From Minisyncoccota bacterium (GTDB lineage: Bacteria; Patescibacteriota; Minisyncoccia; UBA6257; JAAZHW01), in NCBI GenBank assembly GCA_028696375.1, contig JAQVHD010000003.1:21762-33864 (forward strand): a stretch of DNA of 12,103 bases, given 5' to 3'. The notes under the pieces were generated by a model. The model made no database searches, was not told the DNA's origin, and was given only the letters and a program-made list of their open reading frames with translations. A program made the position numbers and the translations under genes. Position 1 is the stretch's first letter. Each line of letters opens with the position of its first letter. This document shows, one piece after another, positions 6,324 through 12,103 of this stretch.

Positions 6324-7055
6324 TTAATTTATTTTGTATTTTTTTCGCCAAATATTAAGTCGGATTTTTATTAACTCAGTCAAAACTTCAATATAAGCTG
6401 ACGCTTTAACCTTCGAATTAGGATCATTAATCCAACGGACACCTACTTCTTTAATTCGAAAGCCCATCAATCGAGCCAAAACTAAAATTTCGATATCAAA
6501 TCCCCATCGTTTAATAGTTAATTGAGGAAAAATTTTCATAGCGGCCTCTTCGGTAAAGGCCTTAAAACCGCACTGGGTATCCTTGATTCCCGGCACAGCT
6601 AAAAGCCGAATAAGGATATTTCCTATTCGTCCAGGCAATTGCCGATAGAAGGGCTGCTTTACCGGCAATTCAGAATCTTTTACATAGCGAGATCCAATCA
6701 CCACATCATAACCTTCTTTAAAATAAGGGAAAAATTTTTCCACCTGATCAATAGAGGTGGAATTATCCGCATCAGAGAACAATCGAATTGTTCCTTTGGC
6801 CGCTAACATCCCTTGCGCCACAACTGCCCCTTTTCCTTGATTTGCTTCATTGTCAATTAAATGCAGATTTTTAACAAAGTCTTGCATTCTCGTCACAATT
6901 TCAGCAGTATGATCTTTAGACCCATCATTCACTACAATAATCTCATACGAAAATCCCGCTTGACTTAAATACTTGTCCATATCTAAAAGAGTTTTGGGTA
7001 AACGATTAGCCTCGTTATAAGCAGGAATAATAACAGAAAGAAAGGGTTTGGCCAT
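6324..7055 (-). CDS. GT2 glycosyltransferase, dolichyl/polyprenyl-phosphate sugar synthase type
   Basis: This 243-residue GT-A-fold enzyme begins with SVIIPAYNEANRLP (7-20), followed by VVNDGS (41-46) for the nucleotide and D95-A-D97 for the metal. Later motifs GSRY (121-124), DTQCGFKAF (159-167) and RWGFDIE (183-189) are those of the ALG5/DPM-like subgroup, which moves a sugar from a nucleotide donor to a polyprenyl phosphate. No transmembrane helix follows the catalytic domain, as in ALG5-like soluble forms, so it would act at the inner face of the membrane. It is the first gene of the operon with galT, dedA and the dehydrogenase, suggesting work on nucleotide sugars and a lipid carrier for surface glycans. 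The start at 7055 is set by the N-terminal motif; a TATAAT box only 9 nt upstream implies a nearly leaderless mRNA. The exact sugar is unknown. Confidence 0.87.
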   Translation of the reverse strand: MAKPFLSVIIPAYNEANRLPKTLLDMDKYLSQAGFSYEIIVVNDGSKDHTAEIVTRMQDFVKNLHLIDNEANQGKGAVVAQGMLAAKGTIRLFSDADNSTSIDQVEKFFPYFKEGYDVVIGSRYVKDSELPVKQPFYRQLPGRIGNILIRLLAVPGIKDTQCGFKAFTEEAAMKIFPQLTIKRWGFDIEILVLARLMGFRIKEVGVRWINDPNSKVKASAYIEVLTELIKIRLNIWRKKYKIN

Positions 7056-7063
7056 ATAGATAC

Positions 7064-7069
7064 ATTATA
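7064..7069 (-). promoter_or_regulatory. -10 box of the glycosyltransferase operon, implying a leaderless transcript
   Basis: The minus strand has a perfect TATAAT whose last base is 9 nt before the ATG at 7055, so transcription should begin within a few bases of the start codon. The -35 is poorly defined: TTGATT (7090-7085) is at a 15-nt spacing, within the AT-rich repeat tract. No Shine-Dalgarno precedes the ATG, consistent with leaderless translation. Confidence 0.5.
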
Positions 7070-7218
7070 AACTCAAAATTCAAAAATCAAAAGTCAAAAG
7101 CTACGATAGACGATAACGAAAACTCAAAATTCAAAAATCAAAAGTCAAAAGTCAAAAATTAATAAGTCAAAACTCAAAGTTCAAAGATCAAAACTGCAAC
7201 TTAAAACCCTAAAACTAT
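7070..7218. repeat. TCAAAA-type low-complexity repeat tract with a 31-nt exact duplication
   Basis: The tract is built from variants of TCAAAA separated by one or two bases (ACTCAAAATTCAAAAATCAA and similar). A 31-nt segment at 7070-7100 is repeated exactly at 7121-7151, 51 nt further on. The tract ends in a 22-nt block (7197-7218, starting CAACTTAAAAC and ending AAAACTAT) that recurs with small changes at 7356-7376. No open frame or RNA gene is visible in it. The same repeat type lies inside the 23S helix 25 insertion. Confidence 0.8.
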
Positions 7219-7252
7219 CCTTTTGTTATCCTGAGGACGCAGCCCTCTTGTT

Positions 7253-7322
7253 GTCACCCTGAACGAAGTGAAGGATCCCATGCCAAGCAACCGAGGGATT
7301 CTTCGCTAACGCTCAGAATGAC
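7253..7322. repeat. Imperfect palindromic repeat (REP/MITE-like)
   Basis: The left arm 7253-7279 (GTCACCCTGAACGAAGTGAA, then GGATCCC) and the right arm 7295-7322 (ending GCTCAGAATGAC) are imperfect inverted repeats around a 15-nt centre. The arm resembles GTCATTCTGAGCGAAGCGAA, a dispersed palindrome often seen between genes in bacterial genomes. It encodes no protein. A partial relative (GTTATCCTGAGGACGCAGCC) lies just to the left at 7225-7244. Confidence 0.7.
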
Positions 7323-7330
7323 GATAAAAA

Positions 7331-7447
7331 AATCAAAGATCAAAAATCAAAGATACAACTTAAAACACAAAACTATTTATTCTGTCATCCTAACTAAGGG
7401 CGAAGCCCGAAGGAATTGCTTCAGAGAGTTTCGCAACTTGGAGTGAT
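7331..7447. repeat. Second composite repeat unit (TCAAA tract plus degenerate palindrome)
   Basis: This stretch repeats the order seen at 7160-7250: a TCAAA-rich run (7331-7355), the CAACTTAAAAC...AAAACTAT block (7356-7376), and then GTCATCCT (7384-7391) starting a decayed palindrome that ends near GGAGTGATG (7440-7448). The two copies suggest one composite unit duplicated in tandem around the better-preserved palindrome. Together with the preceding entries this accounts for the gene-free 7056-7483 region. Confidence 0.55.
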
Positions 7448-7449
7448 GT

Positions 7450-7476
7450 AAAAAACCGCCTCTTTACGAAGCGGTT
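7450..7476 (-). terminator. Intrinsic terminator after the 83-residue gene
   Basis: In the minus-strand RNA, AACCGCUUC (7476-7468) and GAGGCGGUU (7462-7454) form a 9-bp stem with one G-U pair and a 5-nt loop, followed by a U run (7455-7450). It begins 7 nt past the stop codon. It isolates the gene from the glycosyltransferase operon. Confidence 0.88.
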
Positions 7477-7483
7477 GGCATTT

Positions 7484-7735
7484 TTAATCTTTAACTTCAT
7501 TAAATTCCTTCTCGATAATTTTTCGAATCTTTTCTAACTGTTTTTCTGAAACTTCTTCCAGATCCCACTTGTCACGAAAACGATGAAATTTCTTAATCTT
7601 TTTTGTAAAGAATCTCAACTCATCAATATCATACTGGCTTTTTCTCAAATATACTTCTACTCGTCCGGCTATATAATCCTGATACTTTGGATTAAAAATG
7701 AATTCTTCCACAAAAGAAAGAAAATATTTTTTCAT
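7484..7735 (-). CDS. Small hypothetical protein, 83 residues
   Basis: I do not recognise a family. The protein is highly charged and rich in Lys, Glu and aromatic residues, with no signal peptide or membrane segment. The second half (about 40-80) is predicted helical: a basic KKIKKFHRFRDKW stretch is followed by an acidic/basic helix (LEEVSEKQLEKIRKIIEKEF). It looks like a small cytosolic helical protein that could bind nucleic acid or a partner protein; this is only an impression from composition. It is likely real: a strong Shine-Dalgarno (AAGGAGG) sits 5 nt before the ATG and a clear terminator follows the stop. It begins 49 nt after the stop of the membrane-anchored protein gene and may share its transcript. 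Confidence 0.7.
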   Translation of the reverse strand: MKKYFLSFVEEFIFNPKYQDYIAGRVEVYLRKSQYDIDELRFFTKKIKKFHRFRDKWDLEEVSEKQLEKIRKIIEKEFNEVKD

Positions 7736-7740
7736 TTTTT

Positions 7741-7748
7741 CCTCCTTA
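7741..7748 (-). promoter_or_regulatory. Strong Shine-Dalgarno of the 83-residue gene
   Basis: The minus strand reads TAAGGAGG followed by five A and ATG, a near-perfect anti-16S match at ideal spacing. It stands out because the other starts in the window show no clear Shine-Dalgarno; those genes are coupled or apparently leaderless. Confidence 0.85.
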
Positions 7749-7784
7749 TAAGCAATTTTGAAATTTTAAACCTCTAACTATATT

Positions 7785-8234
7785 CTACTCCGTTACAGAA
7801 AAAGTTAAAGAGTAAATGGGATTATCATTCAAAAGAAGCCGTGCTTCGTATTGACCAATTTCGTTAGGAACAACAATGCAACACATACCAAAACTTCCTT
7901 GACCTCCTTGGATTGTCTCTTCCCACTTTGGATCTTCTTTAACTAAATTATTATTCAAATCAAAGATTTTCAAAGATAACGTTCCTCCCTCGGTGGTTTT
8001 AATCGTTCCTGATACGCCCATCCATTCTCCTTTTTTAAAAACGGATTTTTCTGTCCCCTTCATGCCTTCTTTTACCGCTGTACCCACCGGAAAACTTTCT
8101 AAATGAGCTGAAAGCACTCGATCGGCTAAATTCTCTTTAGCCTTCTGATAATCAGAAACATAAGCATAGATAACAAATGCTAATAGTGCAACGAGAATGA
8201 TGATGATAATAAGATAAAATGATTTTTGCCTCAT
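7785..8234 (-). CDS. Membrane-anchored extracytoplasmic protein of unknown function
   Basis: I do not recognise a family. With the ATG at 8234 the protein has 149 residues: a short basic start (MRQK), one hydrophobic helix (about 5-27) acting as signal anchor, a linker, then about 85 residues with alternating beta-strand patterns (GTLSLKIFD, GQYEARLLLN, YSLTFSV). This resembles a small Ig-like beta-sandwich facing outside. Two adjacent cysteines sit in FGMCCIVVP. A longer frame begins at a TTG (8270) overlapping the ruvX stop, but that TTG is part of the -35 of a promoter whose -10 lies inside the extra codons, so 8234 is preferred. The domain could bind a ligand or partner at the cell surface; nothing in the context says which. 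Confidence 0.7.
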   Translation of the reverse strand: MRQKSFYLIIIIILVALLAFVIYAYVSDYQKAKENLADRVLSAHLESFPVGTAVKEGMKGTEKSVFKKGEWMGVSGTIKTTEGGTLSLKIFDLNNNLVKEDPKWEETIQGGQGSFGMCCIVVPNEIGQYEARLLLNDNPIYSLTFSVTE

Positions 8235-8241
8235 ATCTTTT

Positions 8242-8270
8242 ATTATATCATATTTTAAATAAAAAATCAA
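8242..8270 (-). promoter_or_regulatory. Promoter of the membrane-anchored protein gene, leaderless type
   Basis: The minus strand has TTGATT (8270-8265), a 17-nt spacer and a perfect TATAAT (8247-8242). The predicted start, around 8235, coincides with the ATG at 8234. The -35 overlaps the ruvX stop codon (TTGA), so the promoter lies at the very end of the preceding gene. Confidence 0.6.
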
Positions 8271-8692
8271 TAGGTGGCTTTCTTTAAATAACTCTCTAAG
8301 ATCAATATTGCTGCCTGACTATCAAAGTGACTTTTCGATTTGCTTTGTCGAGATTTCACCCTATCAAGACTCCTATTTATATTCTTTGCAGCTTCGGTAG
8401 TTAAAACTTCATTTTCATAAACAACCTCTCTATTGGTAACCCGCTTCACCTTTTCACCAAATTCTCTAATATCTTTGCAAACAGGCGTTTCTTCAAAATT
8501 AAAAGAAAGGGGTAGTCCAATTACAATTCGAGAGACATCTTTTTCCTGGCAAAGATGTGATATAGTCTCTAAAACCTCTTGCTGGCGTTTTCCTTCAATT
8601 GTTTTCAATGGTAAAGGAATTCGTAATTTTTCATCCGCGATTGCCAAACCTACTCTTTTAGTTCCATAATCAATAGCCAAAATATTAGCCAT
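8267..8692 (-). CDS. ruvX: YqgF/RuvX family putative pre-16S rRNA nuclease / Holliday junction resolvase-like
   Basis: The 141 residues match this small RNase H-fold family, which in E. coli completes 16S rRNA 5' maturation and was earlier called a Holliday junction resolvase. Motifs: LAIDYGTKRVGLAIAD (5-20, with catalytic Asp8), IVIGLPLSFN (56-65), YENEVLTTEAA (92-102, with Glu95 replacing the usual Asp-Glu pattern YDERLTT in part) and HFDSQAAILILESYL (122-136, with Asp124). The acidic residues needed for metal binding are present. The C-terminal part has the usual R-S-K-rich loop before the last acidic residue. It starts 1 nt after map, so it extends the secY-adk-map operon, in place of infA-rpmJ found there in many bacteria. 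A link to ribosome maturation fits this position. Confidence 0.88.
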   Translation of the reverse strand: MANILAIDYGTKRVGLAIADEKLRIPLPLKTIEGKRQQEVLETISHLCQEKDVSRIVIGLPLSFNFEETPVCKDIREFGEKVKRVTNREVVYENEVLTTEAAKNINRSLDRVKSRQSKSKSHFDSQAAILILESYLKKATY

Positions 8693-8693
8693 T

Positions 8694-9452
8694 TTATTTA
8701 GTTAAAATAATAGGGCCACGACTCGTAACGGCAATAGTATGTTCAAAATGAGCTGCTAAACACCCTGTTTTAGTAGCAAAACTACCATCAGGCAACTCAA
8801 TTACATCAGAAGTATCAACGGCTACCATTGGTTCAATAGCAATAACCATTCCGTCTTTTAATTTTAATCCCTTATGCGGCTCACCATAATTTAAAACATC
8901 TGGTTCTTCGTGCGGAGTATAACCAACACCATGTCCACAAAGAGCTTTAATCGTATAAAATCCCTGCGAACGAACATAATAATCGATGGCGTGGCCGATG
9001 TCTCCCAGAGTTGCTCCTTCCTGAGCTGCGGCAATGGCCAAATCCAATGCCCTCTTAGTTGTCATTACTAACCTATTGGCGATGGACGAGACTTTTCCTA
9101 CCTTCACCGTAATAGCTATATCAGTAAAAAAATCTTTATATTTCATACCCAGATCTAATTTTACCAAATCGCCATTCCGCAATAAATAATTGCCGGGGAT
9201 ACCATGAACAATGATGTTATTCACTGAAACACAAAGTGTTGCTGGAAACGGCCGCAAACTAAAATCGGGCTGATAATTTTTAAAAGCCGGCTCACCGCCA
9301 TATTTTAAAATAGAATTCTCCGCCAGCCAATCCAGTTCTCGAGTAGCCACACCTTCTTTGGTTTTCTTCGCTACATCATGAATAATTTTTGCAAGCAAAT
9401 GACCACCCTCTTTGATCTTCTTGATTTCTTCCTCAGTTTTTAATTTGATCAT
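8694..9452 (-). CDS. map: Type I methionine aminopeptidase
   Basis: It removes the initiator Met from nascent proteins in the cytosol. The 252 residues are normal for the type I enzyme. All five metal ligands are visible: Asp100 (VKLDLG), Asp111 (FTDIAIT), His174 (GHGVG), Glu207 (AIEPM) and Glu237 (HFEHT). His83 in VHGIP is the catalytic histidine. No N-terminal zinc extension or SH3-like linker is present. A longer frame opens at 9488 inside adk, but the family start MIKLKTEEEIKKIKEG at 9452 lies 1 nt after the adk stop, matching the spacing of neighbouring genes, so it is chosen. The adk-map pairing after secY is the classic spc operon arrangement. Confidence 0.96.
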   Translation of the reverse strand: MIKLKTEEEIKKIKEGGHLLAKIIHDVAKKTKEGVATRELDWLAENSILKYGGEPAFKNYQPDFSLRPFPATLCVSVNNIIVHGIPGNYLLRNGDLVKLDLGMKYKDFFTDIAITVKVGKVSSIANRLVMTTKRALDLAIAAAQEGATLGDIGHAIDYYVRSQGFYTIKALCGHGVGYTPHEEPDVLNYGEPHKGLKLKDGMVIAIEPMVAVDTSDVIELPDGSFATKTGCLAAHFEHTIAVTSRGPIILTK

Positions 9453-9453
9453 A

Positions 9454-10146
9454 TTAATCAAAAAAATTAATTTTGACCAAGGCATCAAAAAGCTGCTGCG
9501 TCACAACGTCGGGAAATGGTTCGCCGTCGATTTCAATTATTTGATAATCCCGCTCTTTTAAATAATCAAGTATGGGTTTCGTACGTTCTTCGTATTCCTT
9601 TAAACGAACTTTGATTGTGGCCTCGTCGTCAAGAACACCTCGATCTATAAGCCCACCACCACAAAGAGGACAAAATTTCCACATTTCTGCTTCCCACGAA
9701 TAAACTACCGGATAACCACATTTTTCACAAATGCGGCGATGAGTATTACGAAAAAGAGATGTTTCTGGTTTCAAGGTAATTAAGATAGGGTGGATATTTT
9801 CCTTGCCGTAAAATTTTTCCCAATAAGGGATTTCATTTTCTGCTTCATACATTGTCCGTGGAGAACCGGTAAAAATTAAACTCTGCTTTTGAGCAGCTAA
9901 TTCTCTGACTTTATCATTAATAATTTGAGTCACCCATTCTGGCGTACACAAAGCACCTGATTCGTAATTTTTGCGCTCTCTCTGAACAATAGGATCGTTT
10001 TGCAATTGAGGATCAAAAATCTTCTCTTCAATCAGTTTTGAAGAACTAACAATAATAGCCTTAGACTTAAAGGCAACACGACGGGCTTGCGTATCTTTCC
10101 CCGCACCAGGCGGACCATAAAAAATAAGAATCTTTGGCTGTTTCAT
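9454..10146 (-). CDS. adk: Adenylate kinase with zinc-type LID, variant AMP site
   Basis: It converts ATP plus AMP to two ADP. At 230 residues it is a long-type enzyme. The P-loop GPPGAGKDT (11-19) has Asp18 where most have Gly. The LID carries C140-x2-C143-x15-C159-x2-C162, a four-cysteine zinc site as in Gram-positive enzymes. DRGVLDDEATIKVRLKEYEE (168-187) is the post-LID motif. The AMP side is unusual. The normal ISTGDMLR is VSSSKLIEE (33-41), without the Arg (E. coli Arg36) that binds AMP, and DGFPRT is TGSPRT (93-98), keeping Arg97. This may be a lineage feature or a shift in the accepted nucleoside monophosphate. Its place between secY and map supports Adk. It starts 19 nt after secY, without a clear Shine-Dalgarno. 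Confidence 0.88.
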   Translation of the reverse strand: MKQPKILIFYGPPGAGKDTQARRVAFKSKAIIVSSSKLIEEKIFDPQLQNDPIVQRERKNYESGALCTPEWVTQIINDKVRELAAQKQSLIFTGSPRTMYEAENEIPYWEKFYGKENIHPILITLKPETSLFRNTHRRICEKCGYPVVYSWEAEMWKFCPLCGGGLIDRGVLDDEATIKVRLKEYEERTKPILDYLKERDYQIIEIDGEPFPDVVTQQLFDALVKINFFD

Positions 10147-10165
10147 GAGGTTGCACTCTTAAAGC

Positions 10166-11443
10166 TTAAAATCCCTCATATTCACGCATCACTAATTGAG
10201 CTTCCACTTGCTTAATTGTTTCAATAGCAACCGAAACTACAATTAAAATAGATGTGCCACCAATTGTAAGAAATTGAGTTCCTGTAACAACTTGTAAAAT
10301 ATTAGGCAAAATGGCTATAAACCCTAAAAACAAAGCGCCCACAAAAGTAATTCTATGCAATATAAAACTAATGTAATCAGCGGTTAATTGCCCTGGTCTG
10401 ATGCCGGGAATGAATCCGCCATTTCTTTGCAAATTAGTAGAAATTTCTTTAGGATCAAAAGTAACCATCGTATAAAAGTAAGTAAACACTACCACTAATA
10501 AAAAGTATAAAGCGGAGTAAATCAACTGATTATTCAACATGTTCATGAGAAAATGACCCGCGCTCATCGCCCAGGAAGCTTTAACAGTTGCGAGAATTTG
10601 TCCGATGAATTGAGGAAATAGCAAAATAGAAATGGCGAAAATAATAGGAATCACACCGGCTTGATTAACTTTCAAAGGCAAATAACTAGAAACCCCTCCG
10701 TACATTTTATTACCCCTTACTCTTTTAGCATAAGCAACAGGGATTTTTCTTTCAGCTTCATTAATATAAACCACGCCCAAAATAACAATAATTGCTACCA
10801 CTAAAAACATCAAGTACGTAGGCAACATTGATGGTGTGTAGGATAAAATCGCGGAACGCAAGCTCGCTGGCCAGCCGCTTACAATACCTGCAAAAATAAT
10901 TAAAGAAATACCATTACCTACCTTATATTCGGTAATTAATTCACCCAACCACATTAAAAACATAGAACCAGCCGTCACAACTAAAACATTCCTGATGAAA
11001 CCTACCGCAGAAAGATGAGGTAATACATCTTGAGAAATTAAAAGATTGAGGAAGGCGTAAGCCTGAAGCATACAAAGAGGTACAGAGAGATAACGAGACC
11101 ACTGATTAAATTTCATTCTCCCCTTTGCTCCTTCCTCATAATAAATTTCTTTTAGTCGGGGAATAACCATTGTTAAAAGCTGCATAATAATGGTCGCCGT
11201 AATATAAGGGCCAACACCCAACATCATAATAGAAAGCCGCTGTAGCGTTCCTCCTGAAAATATATTTAAAATACCCAAAAGCTGATTTGAAGCAAAGATT
11301 GCTTTTAATCGAACTGCATCAATTCCTGGAATGGGCAACGTCGCAAATAACCGAAATATCACCAAGATAAAAATTACGGCTAAAATCTTCTTTCTCAGGT
11401 CTTTGATTTTAAATAATTGAGCAACTTTAGAAAAAATAGACAT
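10166..11443 (-). CDS. secY: Protein translocase subunit SecY
   Basis: This is the pore of the Sec translocon in the cytoplasmic membrane. The 425 residues hold ten predicted helices, roughly at 18-38, 72-92, 115-138, 150-170, 178-198, 208-227, 262-282, 307-330, 363-382 and 392-410. The plug and TM2 segment FSGGTLQRLSIMMLGVGPYI (62-81) is typical. Other landmarks are GELITEYKVGNGIS (167-180), ERKIPVAYAKRV (231-242), the C5 loop LPLKVNQAGVIPIIFA (255-270) and NLQRNGGFIPGIRPG (347-361), where SecA or the ribosome docks. The length is complete and the start follows the rplO stop by 1 nt. It is located in the spc operon, as in most bacteria. Confidence 0.98.
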   Translation of the reverse strand: MSIFSKVAQLFKIKDLRKKILAVIFILVIFRLFATLPIPGIDAVRLKAIFASNQLLGILNIFSGGTLQRLSIMMLGVGPYITATIIMQLLTMVIPRLKEIYYEEGAKGRMKFNQWSRYLSVPLCMLQAYAFLNLLISQDVLPHLSAVGFIRNVLVVTAGSMFLMWLGELITEYKVGNGISLIIFAGIVSGWPASLRSAILSYTPSMLPTYLMFLVVAIIVILGVVYINEAERKIPVAYAKRVRGNKMYGGVSSYLPLKVNQAGVIPIIFAISILLFPQFIGQILATVKASWAMSAGHFLMNMLNNQLIYSALYFLLVVVFTYFYTMVTFDPKEISTNLQRNGGFIPGIRPGQLTADYISFILHRITFVGALFLGFIAILPNILQVVTGTQFLTIGGTSILIVVSVAIETIKQVEAQLVMREYEGF

Positions 11444-11444
11444 A

Positions 11445-11858
11445 TTATTTCTTTGTTTTAGCCAATGCTTGCTGAGAAAACTGACATTTCTTAAAAGTCA
11501 ATTTTTTCGTTAAATCACCACGACCTAAAATTTTTACTTTCGGTAATGCTCCAGCTTTCTTTTCAACCAAACCTTTTTCAAATAATGTTTGGGGAGAAAC
11601 GATTTCTCCTTCATGGTAATGTTTTTCAATAACGTCCAGATTAATTAAAACTGGCTTTTGCGTTATTGATTTATGTTTAACGCCACGCTTCTTGGGAATT
11701 TTAATAATTAAATCGTAAACAGCCGGCCTGATTTTAGCACCAGCTCTCGCTTTTTGGCCTTTAGATCCTCTACCCGAATAAGTGCCTCGCTTGCCTCCTC
11801 GTCCTACCCTTTGGGGCTTTTTAGTATTATATTCTTTTTTTAATTCATGCAACTGCAT
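11445..11858 (-). CDS. rplO: Large ribosomal subunit protein uL15
   Basis: The 137-residue protein begins MQLHELKKEY and carries the glycine/basic N-terminal extension VGRGGKRGTYSGRGSKGQKA (18-37) that threads into 23S rRNA in the 50S subunit. The C-terminal domain has the usual I-N-L-D and KILGRGDLTKKLTF (109-122) segments. The order rpsE-rplO with a 3-nt gap leaves no room for rpmD (uL30), which lies between these genes in most bacteria. uL30 is reported missing throughout the CPR. It is co-transcribed with secY, 1 nt downstream. Confidence 0.97.
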   Translation of the reverse strand: MQLHELKKEYNTKKPQRVGRGGKRGTYSGRGSKGQKARAGAKIRPAVYDLIIKIPKKRGVKHKSITQKPVLINLDVIEKHYHEGEIVSPQTLFEKGLVEKKAGALPKVKILGRGDLTKKLTFKKCQFSQQALAKTKK

Positions 11859-11861
11859 AAA

Positions 11862-12103
11862 CTATTCTCTTTTTTCGCTTTCCGACTTTTGAACTGATGA
11901 ATTTTCTAAATTTTGATTTTGTAATGTTGAACTTTTAACCTGTTTTACTGCTGTGGGTTTAACCTTCTTCAAAGCATTTAAAGTGGCCATGGCATTGCTC
12001 AATTTATTAGGAGTGCGGCTTAAAATTTTAGCACTAAGATCTTTAATACCTGCTAATTCACAAACCGTCCGCACCGCTCCACCAGCTACAATACCGTGTC
12101 CTC
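11862..12103 (-). CDS. rpsE: Small ribosomal subunit protein uS5, C-terminal part (5' end beyond window)
   Basis: The frame is open to the right edge. It reads GHGIVAGGAVRTVCELAGIK (corresponding to GTGIIAGGAMRAVLEVAG of E. coli uS5), then SRTPNKLSNAMATLNALKKV, the conserved end of the C-terminal domain. A GTG at 12074 lies inside this conserved segment and is not a start. After the domain there is a tail of about 30 polar residues rich in Ser, Gln, Asn, Lys and Glu, longer and more polar than the short E. coli end. The tail is probably disordered on the 30S surface. It leads the visible part of the spc operon. Confidence 0.95.
   Translation of the reverse strand, partial: GHGIVAGGAVRTVCELAGIKDLSAKILSRTPNKLSNAMATLNALKKVKPTAVKQVKSSTLQNQNLENSSVQKSESEKRE

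Noticed and set aside
7070..7380. CRISPR array
   Set aside because: The repeats are low-complexity TCAAAA variants with no regular repeat-spacer period and no cas genes nearby.
9453..9488. Upstream start for map at 9488, overlapping adk
   Set aside because: The extra 12 residues are not part of the family, and the start at 9452 is 1 nt after the adk stop, like other gaps in this operon.
12072..12074. GTG at 12074 as the start of a small gene
   Set aside because: It lies inside the conserved AGGAVRTV segment of uS5, and the frame stays open to the window edge.

Overview
The window looks like a piece of an AT-rich genome from the Candidate Phyla Radiation (Patescibacteria, Parcubacteria-like). 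The evidence is indirect but consistent. The ribosomal protein order runs rpsE-rplO-secY with no rpmD (L30) between, a loss known across the CPR. The 23S rRNA gene carries extra helices. Shine-Dalgarno sequences are nearly absent. The genes are short and tightly packed, and all of them, including the rRNA, lie on the minus strand. The exact lineage cannot be read from this window.

Layout, left to right on the plus strand; transcription runs right to left. Positions 1-~2508 hold the 5' part of a 23S rRNA gene, cut by the window edge just before the macrolide/peptidyl-transferase region (position 1 is about E. coli nt 2044). It carries a ~170-nt insertion in helix 25 and a ~120-nt expansion in helix 63. 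Positions ~2510-2770 hold its upstream region. This contains a good promoter, a possible 13-codon leader peptide, mutually exclusive antiterminator and terminator hairpins, and then a boxB/boxA-like pair next to the gene. A strong terminator at 2818-2849 separates this unit from an MscS-related membrane protein (2883-3569).

Positions 3663-7055 form a four-gene operon with 1-8 nt gaps: a polyprenyl-phosphate-type GT2 glycosyltransferase, GalT, a DedA membrane protein and a D-2-hydroxyacid dehydrogenase. Positions 7056-7483 are a gene-free region of TCAAAA-rich repeats and imperfect palindromes. Positions 7484-8270 hold a small unknown gene with the only strong Shine-Dalgarno seen here, and an unknown membrane-anchored protein. 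Positions 8267-12103 are the end of the spc ribosomal operon: rpsE (partial), rplO, secY, adk, map, followed by ruvX.

The most interesting part is the 23S gene and its leader. The leader has the layout of a translation-responsive attenuator that could link ribosome supply to 23S synthesis. The two rRNA expansions sit where eukaryotes carry expansion segments ES7L and ES27L, and helix 25 is also a classic site of bacterial intervening sequences. The helix 25 insert contains the same TCAAAA-type repeat that fills the 7.1-7.4 kb intergenic region. These are readings of sequence pattern only, and none has been tested here.
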